This document shows, in pieces, positions 11,887-23,000 of a stretch of 64,000 nucleotides of DNA (position 1 is its first letter; each line of letters starts with the position of its first letter). Origin of the DNA: Haematobia irritans (Eukaryota > Arthropoda > Insecta > Diptera > Muscidae); NCBI RefSeq assembly GCF_050003625.1, contig NC_134401.1, positions 94,590,852-94,654,851 of the forward strand. Direction: 5' to 3'. The notes below the pieces were generated by a model. It was given only the letters and a program-made list of their open reading frames with translations. It did no database searches and was not told the origin of the DNA. Both the position numbers and the translations under genes were made by a program.

Positions 11887-12106
11887 AGGTGGGTACGAGT
11901 TGAAAACCACTTTATTTTCGCGATTACTTTTCCTGAAATAATTAAAATTACAAATGAAAACAAACCTATTCCCATAATGTCTTGCCGAAATTTAGAGGAA
12001 CTAGAAAATGCACATCAATTGAGTTAATTTATCTGCTTCATATTGAACTGTTATAATAAAGTAACCGGGAAAATTTCAACTCCAAAAGCGAACATAGTAC
12101 TTACCT
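11887..12106 (+). mobile_element. AGGTGGGTA MITE, uninterrupted (220 bp)
   Basis: Reference copy of this MITE in the array: AGGTGGGTAC at the left, GTACTTACCT at the right, flanked by TTA (11884-11886 and 12107-12109). It has no coding capacity. The TWA-type 3-bp duplication suggests PIF/Harbinger. Confidence 0.75.
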
Positions 12107-12481
12107 TTAAAGAAAATTTGGCAATTAAGCAGTTTTGCAATGTATTTCTATTTATTCTAAATGGTATCGATAATGACGCCTCATAGTATTTTCGTTAAGG
12201 CCTGTATACATCTCTAGCGGAAACGTCCGCTTCCCATAAGAAATGAATGGCAAAACTGTGTTTTTTGGCAATGGGCTTTAGCAAGTGTCGATGTATTTCT
12301 TATGAATATTACCGGTAACACACCTTGCGGAAAAAATATACTCAATATCAATATATTCTTTGTGGGTAGTGAAATTTTCACTAGCTATATCGAACATTTC
12401 GATAGAGCGGCATATCGGGTTTTGTGGAAGCAAAATGTTGAGATCGATAACAACGTATTCAACGAGTGTATGTAATTATGG

Positions 12482-14111
12482 TAGTGCTGTCGTTCGGGTT
12501 TGATTTTTAAAAATCCCGGGATTCGGGATTTCAAAATTCAGAATCCCGGGATTTTTTCGGGATCCCGAAATGTCCCGGATTCTATAAATATTTTAAGTAA
12601 CAACAACCCTGCCAGCATTTCAAAGTTTCATTTCATCCTCATCGCTACCACAGACTCGTAAGTGACACTGCAACAATCGCCAACTGTGATAGTATTTTGC
12701 CATCACTATTCGTATGAAAGTATTTTGCCATCACTTTTGTTAAAAGAGCCATTTTATGTTGTGAAACACCAAGCACAACTAGCTTCTTATAATTTATTTA
12801 AATAAAAATGATAATGAAGTGCTGAAAACATAGTTATTTCGCTTAAAATTGTGAAAGATATATTGGTGAACAATTTTTGACTTTCCAAATGGAATAAAGT
12901 GCTAGTTTATCAAATATTTTTCCAGGCACGCTGCCTCCATTGGGAATAAAAGCACTGGCTGATAGACGCTACAACATGTAACTTGCAACTTGTAACTCAA
13001 CATCAATCTTTTATTAATGCATAAAAATATGTTAAATGTGATGTGATAGTCGTATAAATGTTATATTTATGAGAATTTATATATGTTTAATAAAATTAAT
13101 AAACCTCTAACTAATCGTGTTTTACTTGACCACAATGATTCTTTTACAACTATCTTAAAGTGCACTTTGTCTAATTATTTGAAGCGGCTCTTATTAGCGT
13201 CCTTCTAAATGTATCCAAAAGGGCACCTAATAATTGCACTCATGCGATACTTTTTTGTAGTAACTTGGCGTGGTACAACTTCTCAATAGTGACGGCGCTT
13301 TTCAGAGGAGTTTTGGATATCGTATACGACTGTTTTCGACGTAGTGGGGATTCTCAGAAGCGCCCCCAAATTCAAAAAATGTTGGCAGGGAATCTACAGC
13401 GCCAAAAAATTGTTGTAAATTGAACCAATTTAGTTTAATTCATTTTATGAACAAACAACTAAAGACAAAACAATATTAAAAAGTAATTTTAAATTGCTAT
13501 CATACTTAACGAACCTTTTGTCTAATTCAACATTGTGAAGAAAATAAAAAATGTGTTGTGAGAAATCTATATAAAAAATCCATTTCATATCGCAATCTTA
13601 CTCAACAAAACATTTCAAGGTCTGGGTTAGATTATGCGTATCTTCGTATACTTATGTACTTCGTTTTAAGTAAAAATATCAAGACTTCTAAATTGTTATT
13701 AGATAAATGCGATCTTGTAATATTTTCTATTATTTTATTCTATTATTTTATGTAGTGTTCCATTTCACATGAACTCATTATTCAAAGAACCATGACTTGC
13801 GGACTCGATTTTTGATGAAATTGTGCTATTCAATATACCCCATGTATAACAAATTCTTACTCAAGGTGTACCATAAATGTTTATTAACTCAATTTGTCGG
13901 TTATGAAATCTAACGGCGGTTTACAATGAGTGAAAACTCCAATTTATTAAAAAACAATCATAAAAGCCCACAATTTTAGCAAATTTGAATTACTTTTTCG
14001 GGATCCCGAAAAATCCCGGGATTAAAAATAAAAAATCTCGGGATTCGGGATAAATCCCGTCTCGAAAATCCCGGGATTTCGGGACGGGATTTGTCCCGGG
14101 TGACAGCCCTA
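12482..14111 (+). mobile_element. hAT MITE (TAGGGCTGTC type), unit 3 copy
   Basis: Same termini, with nested CCCTGCC element 12607-13390. Confidence 0.8.
12607..13390 (-). mobile_element. CCCTGCC element, copy 5
   Basis: 784 bp inside the hAT of unit 3, target duplication AA. Confidence 0.85.
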
Positions 14112-15424
14112 ATTTATGGGCACAGAAAAATTATGGCATACTGTGTTTGTGGAAGCAAAATGTAGATGTCGATAACAACGTCTGCCAAGAGTGTCTATGT
14201 ATTTATGGGCAGCAGAAAAATCATAGCAGTTTGGTACAAAACTACCAAAAAATTATCATCGTGTGTTATGTGTCAACAGACGTTTTTACCCAATTGAAAC
14301 AATGTTGCTTTTTAATATCTCGTAAAATAAGAAATTTTATTTACCATTAGATTAATCCTAACATGTGTATAATATTTCATGACCTTATTTGTATTAGCCT
14401 ACTTACTAAATGCTATTACTAAAACTAATATTAACATGTTTCTTTGTTATTAAATATTTGTACAAATGTATTCATACATTATAACTAATAAAGTCATTTA
14501 TAATATAGTGTATCAAATATAAAATAGTGTCTACAGAACTACTTTTTTAATCGTACATAACTATGGTTTATTTTATTGTTCTTAGCCCGATATGTAGTTC
14601 GACAAAGAAAATTGTTTGCATGCCGATAACACTGTTTTGTGGTGCTTGTAAGCAACTCTATTGACATCAACAGAAATTGACCGCAGCATATATGGCTATC
14701 GTCATGTTCGTTTTTTTTTTGTCGAACTGCGTATTTTGCTTTAGTGTTGAACTAAACACTAAAATTAAAATTTTAAGCTTGTGTTTTTATTTGTTATATA
14801 TTTAACGAATTGATCAAATTTAATGTGTTTTCGATCACAAATCATGATTTATAGTATGAAATTTTATTTTGGAAATGGCACATGATGGAAAAAGCAAGTG
14901 GATATAAACTTCATAAAAATAATGGAAGCATGTTATTTAAAGCTGCTAAATTTGCATTATTACATATAAAATAATAGGGTTTTGAGATAGATGTCTATAT
15001 GTAGGCATATCTAATGCAATATTCTTGATTATTGTAAGGCAATTTTGTTTGTTGTAGGCTGGATTTCAAGAAAGGCACTATTGTCTAAAGCGTTCTATAC
15101 AGTAAACCACACCACCCTCTTAGGAGATATCACGGGAACTTCTCTCCCTAATAATCTAATCTTAAGAGATGGTTGACAAACTATACAAGTGCGTTGTGTG
15201 GTATACAGTACGGTGAGACCCAGAACAGACATGACTATATTTAAAGAGATTTTAGGTCTAATTATCAAGAGTATGTGTTTTATTATTATTAAGAAACATA
15301 TGGTAAAACTTCCTCTGCCCCAAGATTGGTTTTCAATACAGACTAAATCCCAATTCATAGCTCTTGCAAAAATTCATGTTGAATGCCAATAACGCAGTGG
15401 TACAATGCGTTTATTACCGTCTTA

Positions 15425-16435
15425 AGGTGGGTACGAGTTGAAAACCACTTTATTTTCGCGATTACTTTTCCTGAAATAATTAAAATTACAAATGAAAACA
15501 AACCTATTCCCATAATGTCTTGCCGAAATTTAGAGGAACTAGAAAATGCACATCAATTGAGTTAATTTATCTGCTTCATATTGAACTGTTATAATAAAGT
15601 AACCGGGAAAATTTCAACTCCAAAAGCGAACATAGTACCCTGCCAGCATTTCAAAGTTCCATTTCATCTTCATCGCTACCACAGACTCGTAAATGTCACT
15701 ACAACCATCCTACTGTGATGGGGGGCAGCATATCATAAAGTACAAAATGTACTTCATACATGTATTTTGCCATCACTACTTTTACAAAAGCCATTTTATT
15801 TTTTGTGAAACGCCAAGCGCAACCAGCTTGTTATATTTTATTTAAATAAAAACGAAAATAAAGTTCTGCAAACATAGATTTTACGCTTAAAATTGTGAAA
15901 GGTATATTGGTGAACAATTTTTGATTTTCCAAATGGAATAAAGTGATTGTTTTTCAAATATTTTACAGACACGCTGCCTCCATCGAATAAAAACACTGGC
16001 TGATAGACGCTGCAATATGTAACTCGCTACTTGTAACTCTACATCATCATTAATGCAAAAAATTATGTTAAATGTGATGTGATAGTGGTATAAATGTTAT
16101 ATTTTTAAGAATTTGTAAATGATTAATCAAATTAATAAATATCTAAACAAACGTGTTTTACTCGACCACAATGATTCTTTTACCACTATCTTAAAATGTG
16201 CTTTTTCTGATTGTTTGGAGGGTCTCTTATTGGCGTCGTTCTAAATTGATCTATAAAGGCACCTAATAATTGCACTCATGCGAAACCTTTTTGTAGTAAC
16301 TTGGCGTGGTACAACTTCTCAATAGTGACGGCGCTTTTCCGACGAGTTTTTGATATCGTATATGATTGTTTTCGACGTACTGGGGATTCTCAGAAGCGCC
16401 CCCAAATTCAAAAAATGTTGGCAGGGTACTTACCT
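15425..16435 (+). mobile_element. AGGTGGGTA MITE with nested CCCTGCC element
   Basis: Unit 4 equivalent of 6297-7306, same termini and same nested insertion. Confidence 0.75.
15638..16426 (-). mobile_element. CCCTGCC element, copy 6
   Basis: 789 bp, target duplication TA, equivalent to copy 2. Confidence 0.85.
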
Positions 16436-16810
16436 TTAAAGAAAATTTGGCAATTAAGCAGTTTTGCAATGTATTTCTATTTATTCTAAATGGTATCGAT
16501 AATGACGCCTCATAGTATTTTCGTTAAGGCCTGTATACATCTCTAGCGGAAACGTCCGCTTCCCATAAGAAATGAATGGCAAAACTGTGTTTTTTGGCAA
16601 TGGGCTTTAGCAAGTGTCGATGTATTTCTTATGAATATTACCGGTAACACACCTTGCGGAAAAAATATACTCAATATCAATATATTCTTTGTGGGTAGTG
16701 AAATTTTCACTAGCTATATCGAACATTTCGATAGAGCGGCATATCGGGTTTTGTGGAAGCAAAATGTTGAGATCGATAACAACGTATTCAACGAGTGTAT
16801 GTAATTATGG

Positions 16811-18442
16811 TAGTGCTGTCGTTCGGGTTTGATTTTTAAAAATCCCGGGATTCGGGATTTCAAAATTCAGAATCCCGGGATTTTTTCGGGATCCCGAAAT
16901 GTCCCGGATTCTATAAATATTTTAAGTAACAACAACCCTGCCAGCATTTCAAAGTTTCATTTCATCCTCATCGCTACCACAGACTCGTAAGTGACACTGC
17001 AACAATCGCCAACTGTGATAGTATTTTGCCATCACTATTCGCATGAAAGTATTTTGCCATCACTTTTGTTAAAAGAGCCATTTTATATGTTGTGAAACAC
17101 CAAGCACAACTAGCTTCTTATAATTTATTTAAATAAAAATGATAATGAAGTGCTGAAAACATAGTTATTTCGCTTAAAATTGTGAAAGATATATTGGTGA
17201 ACAATTTTTGACTTTCCAAATGGAATAAAGTGCTAGTTTATCAAATATTTTTCCAGGCACGCTGCCTCCATTGGGAATAAAAGCACTGGCTGATAGACGC
17301 TACAACATGTAACTTGCAACTTGTAACTCAACATCAATCTTTTATTAATGCATAAAAATATGTTAAATGTGATGTGATAGTCGTATAAATGTTATATTTA
17401 TGAGAATTTATATATGTTTAATAAAATTAATAAACCTCTAACTAATCGTGTTTTACTTGACCACAATGATTCTTTTACAACTATCTTAAAGTGCACTTTG
17501 TCTAATTATTTGAAGCGGCTCTTATTAGCGTCCTTCTAAATGTATCCAAAAGGGCACCTAATAATTGCACTCATGCGATACTTTTTTGTAGTAACTTGGC
17601 GTGGTACAACTTCTCAATAGTGACGGCGCTTTTCAGAGGAGTTTTGGATATCGTATACGACTGTTTTCGACGTAGTGGGGATTCTCAGAAGCGCCCCCAA
17701 ATTCAAAAAATGTTGGCAGGGAATCTACAGCGCCAAAAAATTGTTGTAAATTGAACCAATTTAGTTTAATTCATTTTATGAACAAACAACTAAAGACAAA
17801 ACAATATTAAAAAGTAATTTTAAATTGCTATCATACTTAACGAACCTTTTGTCTAATTCAACATTGTGAAGAAAATAAAAAATGTGTTGTGAGAAATCTA
17901 TATAAAAAATCCATTTCATATCGCAATCTTACTCAACAAAACATTTCAAGGTCTGGGTTAGATTATGCGTATCTTCGTATACTTATGTACTTCGTTTTAA
18001 GTAAAAATATCAAGACTTCTAAATTGTTATTAGATAAATGCGATCTTGTAATATTTTCTATTATTTTATTCTATTATTTTATGTAGTGTTCCATTTCACA
18101 TGAACTCATTATTCAAAGAACCATGACTTGCGGACTCGATTTTTGATGAAATTGTGCTATTCAATATACCCCATGTATAACAAATTCTTACTCAAGGTGT
18201 ACCATAAATGTTTATTAACTCAATTTGTCGGTTATGAAATCTAACGGCGGTTTACAATGAGTGAAAACTCCAATTTATTAAAAAACAATCATAAAAGCCC
18301 ACAATTTTAGCAAATTTGAATTACTTTTTCGGGATCCCGAAAAATCCCGGGATTAAAAATAAAAAATCTCGGGATTCGGGATAAATCCCGTCTCGAAAAT
18401 CCCGGGATTTCGGGACGGGATTTGTCCCGGGTGACAGCCCTA
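16811..18442 (+). mobile_element. hAT MITE (TAGGGCTGTC type), unit 4 copy
   Basis: Same termini, with nested CCCTGCC element 16936-17721. Confidence 0.8.
16936..17721 (-). mobile_element. CCCTGCC element, copy 7
   Basis: 786 bp inside the hAT of unit 4, target duplication AA. Confidence 0.85.
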
Positions 18443-19417
18443 ATTTATGGGCACAGAAAAATTATGGCATACTGTGTTTGTGGAAGCAAAATGTAGATGT
18501 CGATAACAACGTCTGCCAAGAGTGTCTATGTATTTATGGGCAGCAGAAAAATCATAGCAGTTTGGTACAAAACTACCAAAAAATTATCATCGTGTGTTAT
18601 GTGTCAACAGACGTTTTTACCCAATTGAAACAATGTTGCTTTTTAATATCTCGTAAAATAAGAAATTTTATTTACCATTAGATTAATCCTAACATGTGTA
18701 TAATATTTCATGACCTTATTTGTATTAGCCTACTTACTAAATGCTATTACTAAAACTAATATTAACATGTTTCTTTGTTATTAAATATTTGTACAAATGT
18801 ATTCATACATTATAACTAATAAAGTCATTTATAATACAGTGTATCAAATATAAAATAGTGTCTACAGAACTACTTTTTTAATCGTACATAACTATGGTTT
18901 ATTTTATTGTTCTTAGCCCGATATGTAGTTCGACAAAGAAATTTGTTTGCATGCCGATAACACTGTTTTGTGGTGCTTGTAAGCAACTCTATTGACATCA
19001 ACAGAAATTGACCGCAGCATATATGGCTATCGTCATGTTCGTTTTTTTTTTTTTTTGTCGAACTGCGTATTTTGCTTTAGTGTTGAACTAAACACTAAAA
19101 TTAAAATTTTAAGCTTGTGTTTTTATTTGTTATATATTTAACGAATTGATCAAATTTAATGTGTTTTCGATCACAAATCATGATTTATAGTATGAAATTT
19201 TATTTTGGAAATGGCACATGATGGAAAAAGCAAGTGGATATAAACTTCATAAAAATAATGGAAGCATGTTATTTAAAGCTGCTAAATTTGCATTATTACA
19301 TATAAAATAATAGGGTTTTGAGATAGATGTCTATATGTAGGCATATCTAATGCAATATCCTTGATTATTGTAAGGCAATTTTGTTTGTTGTGGGCTGGAT
19401 TTCAAGAAAGGCACTAT

Positions 19418-19940
19418 TTTTTGTTTTATAGAATGTATAAGGCCAAACTATGTATTTCAGTTGTTGATGCAAAATATAAAAATGTGTATATATAGGATAA
19501 AAATGATTGGATAGATTTTGCATTTCATACTAATATGTGCAATAGCCTGATTGTACATATTCACAATAAACGTTATACGTAAAAAAATATATAAAACTAT
19601 AATATACGTATAGATCTAAATATGTGAGTTAATGATTCAACAATATGAAATTTGAATACCTTACAAAACGTAATTTGTATTAATAAAAAATTGCATTCAC
19701 TCATATATCAATTCCCAGCTTAATTGGCTAAGAAGACCCTAATAATCTAGAGTGTTTCATGTTTAGAATCTGTATTAGCTCACATTGCTGAGGCATTCTA
19801 CTTATTTATATGTACTTTTATCTTGTTTGAACTTGAAACAAAAGATTTAGCTCTGCCCTGTATAGATTCTAATGTAGAACTATGTTATATCTAAAATTAT
19901 TGTGATGTATAAAAAAGAAAAAAAAAACTTAAAATATAGT
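19418..19940 (-). other. Probable sax 3' UTR and downstream flank
   Basis: A/T-rich non-coding sequence directly after the sax stop codon (19941-19943 on the minus strand) and before the array edge. I found no clear canonical poly(A) signal on the minus strand, so the UTR end is not set. Confidence 0.45.
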
Positions 19941-20090
19941 TTAAACGCAAACTTCATCATAGTCAAGACGTAATTTCTCATCCGCTGAAGCAAGTTTCGA
20001 AATTGTCTTTTTGATACGCAAGGCTGGTAGACGCACATTTGGGTTTTGATGCCAGCATTCTTTCATTAGCTTCGACATTCCAGCCAATAG
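19941..20090 (-). CDS. sax: sax last coding exon (kinase C-lobe end)
   Basis: 150 nt, 49 codons plus TAA, beginning [13 protein letters not shown] and ending DYDEVCV. Acceptor TTTTTAG at 20091-20097; phase 0. Confidence 0.88.
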   Translation of the reverse strand, partial: LLAGMSKLMKECWHQNPNVRLPALRIKKTISKLASADEKLRLDYDEVCV

Positions 20091-23000
20091 CTAAAAACAA
20101 AATTTTTTAATTATATGATATATTAATATTGTAAAACTGCAAAAAAATATCATACCGGATCTGAACTCCAACGATTTGGTATGGACGGTCTGTAATTGTC
20201 AATACACACAACTTTACGCATATCTTCAAAACTTGGATCTGACGGTACAACATCATAAAATGGAACTTTGTATTCTTCAGCAATGCCGCATGATATTGTG
20301 CGTCGGCATACCTCCCAAATAACCAAACCCAAAGCGTAGATATCGGTACGTCGTAGAGCTTCAAAATTAAACATGTCAATGCTGTAATGAAGATAAAAGA
20401 CAAAAAATTACAGATTATCTTGAATTAAGAATGAACATGAAGAACTTCTATTAAATAATTCTTCCAGTTTTTGCTTCTCGTTCGATGCCTAACCTCCATT
20501 TGGAATAGACTATACTATTCCAAATGGAGGTTAAACATTACTGTTTGTCACTTTTAATCTCTGGACCCCCAAATCAAACATTCAACCTTCGGTGAAGCAA
20601 CTTTTTTGTTCGAAAAAGCACTAACGAATATACATTTACCTTTCGTCCAAAACCTCGGGGGCCATGTAACGTTTTGTTCCAACCTTCGGATTATTACCCA
20701 AATCCAATTTACCGGTGACATTCGAATGCATTACAGCCAATCCAAAGTCAGCAATTACACATGTACCATTAGGTTTGACCAAAATATTTTTTGATTTTAA
20801 ATCGCGATGAGCCATAGCAGGTTTACCCTAAAAAACAAATAAAAATACTCAATATAAAAAAGGTTAGTAAATTTTTAATTTTGTTACTACCTCTGTTCCA
20901 AAAATTTCTGTATGTAAATGTACCAAGCCATTGGCTATTGAGAGGCATATAAGTATCATATCTCGATGACTTAAAGCATTACGATTCAAATGGTCGAATA
21001 AGGAACCATGAGGATAATAATGTGTCAAAAGCCAAAGTTGGGTGCAAGAATTCCGTGAAGTCATATCGGAACCAATGAAACCGAGAATATTTTCATGACG
21101 CAAGAGAACCGTGCTAAAGGAAAATTGAAAATAAAAAAATGCACACAATACAAAATATAGCTGGACAAATACCTGTATATTTCAGTTTCTCTTTTCCAGG
21201 ACTCTTCATCGCGACTGAAAAAGATTTTCACAGCGATATTTTCACCATGCCAATGACCACGCCATACTTCGCCATATTTGCCTCTTCCAATACATTCTAC
21301 AAGTGTAACTTGTTTGGCCAGAGTTCTTTGTATAAGTAGTGGCAGACCCGATCCAGAACCAGATGTAACCGAATGTTGTAAGTACTCCTAAAAAAGGGGG
21401 TAACATATTGAATATTGTTTATGATTGATTTGTGATATGCATGTTACTACTGTCGTACCCTTAATGTACTATCGCCAGCACTGGTAACCCTTAAGAGTTC
21501 ATCATTGACCAAATATGCATCAGGATCTTGTTTTGTTCTGGAGTACTCTAAACGTTTTCGATGATAGCGTCGTATAAAATAAATTGCTATAGAGGCCAAT
21601 ATCGAAATAACCACAAAGGGGCCAAGTATAGCAAACGACATTTTTAGAAAATTACTGCTGTCAGCAGCTTTATGCGTTACTTATATTGGAAAAGAGAAAA
21701 AAAATAGATTTATGAGTATAAATAGAAAATAAAAACGAAAGAGCTGCTTTCCCATTCATTTTGGTCAATATTTTTATCTTTTCATAACATCATAAAAAAA
21801 ATTAGTAATGATAGATTAGACATGCTCTAAGTAAGCTACAATAAAAGTAAAAACAACAAAATCTTGAGTGAGTCGATTTTGATAAAAGATTTTGGAAAAT
21901 AGTCTGGGTATTTTAACAAATTGCAATTAATAAGATGGAACGTACATATGAATTAAAAAATTGTGTCCATATTTTAATAAATTATAGTATTTATTGTTCA
22001 TTTGTACAGCAATAAAATTAGATTTTAATTTTGCGTTATTTTTTTAACACCGTCCATCAGGTTTGGGAAATTCATACAAAAAGGTAGTTGATTTTGCCGG
22101 AGACTCTCCTGAATGTGCGTAAAGATAAATACCGATTGAGGAGCGGATACGATTTAAACTACTTTTCGGTTAGGAGGATATGTAACCCAAATAACGTCTT
22201 ATTATTTGGGAAGGAGGGCAAAAGATTTTAATATTAGTCCACTAGGACTTTTATTGTGACGATGTTCTTGTAATAATTATTTTTTTGCATATTTGTTAAT
22301 ATTTCAGTTTTGCTGTAGTTTATTTCAAAGATATCAATGTATGGTCCAAGAGGGCTTAATTGATTAAATAAATGTTTATATTTGAATTGAAAATGTTTGT
22401 AGCCTATAAGTAACCATGAGTAGGATCCTCAATTTGGAAACGTATTTAAGGTAGAATTACATACCATGCGTTCAATGCGTACAATGCGTCCGATGATTGA
22501 AGAGTTGAAATTTCAATTTGACATCAAAAGCTCGAATAGTCTGCCGCAAACAGAAAAAATTAACCCTTCTATCAACGCACGGATTGACGCATGGTGTATA
22601 ATTCAACCTTTAGTGTGTCATGAGTATCAGTTATGAAGCAAAAAAAAAATAGCAAAATCCTTTAATACAACCTTGGAGTTATATTACTTTGTTATATATC
22701 TTACCTCCTGCTATTGGTGGTGGTAATTCAGGAAAGTCGCCATCATTACAGTAATCACCTGTGCAACAAGCCAAATTAATAACAGCCTGAGTGTTCCTTT
22801 TTCGTGGTCCTCCGATGTTACTTCCCAAATTGTGATTGCAGTACAAAGGTATTTGATCAGGTGTCATGATACATCCGCGATCAACACGCTCTTCACCATT
22901 GGATTCACGAATGCGAGATTTGTAACACTAAATTATGAAAAGAAAGTATTTAATACTTTTCCAACTGGCATTACATTAAACTATACCTGTATAGCATTTT

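Larger units (their letters stand above)
11076..15080 (+). repeat. Array unit 3 (type A)
   Basis: Third unit. Like unit 1 it has 'tatatgtaaag' (11699-11709) and no CCCTGCC insertion at AGTA. A 459-bp hAT MITE (11222-11680) splits its RT-derived beginning. It shares 'gatcttgtaatatt' near 13710 and 'ttaaaaaacaatc' near 13948 with unit 4, where units 1 and 2 read 'gatcttgtcatatt' and 'ttaataaacaatc'. Confidence 0.9.
15081..19417 (+). repeat. Array unit 4 (type B)
   Basis: Last unit. Like unit 2 it has 'tatatttaaag' and the CCCTGCC insertion at AGTA (15638-16426). It ends at ttcaagaaaggcactat, after which the sequence continues into the sax 3' flank instead of restarting. A poly-T near 19041 is longer than in the other units. 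Confidence 0.9.

Noticed and set aside
4429..18681. Two short ORFs (65 and 67 aa) repeated four times, conserved
   Set aside because: Their conservation follows from the nearly identical array units; they have no domain, no codon signal, and lie over transposon ends and spacer.
20515..20533. Intronic microRNA precursor
   Set aside because: A 19-bp stem with a 6-nt loop is shorter than typical pre-miRNAs, with no flanking lower stem.
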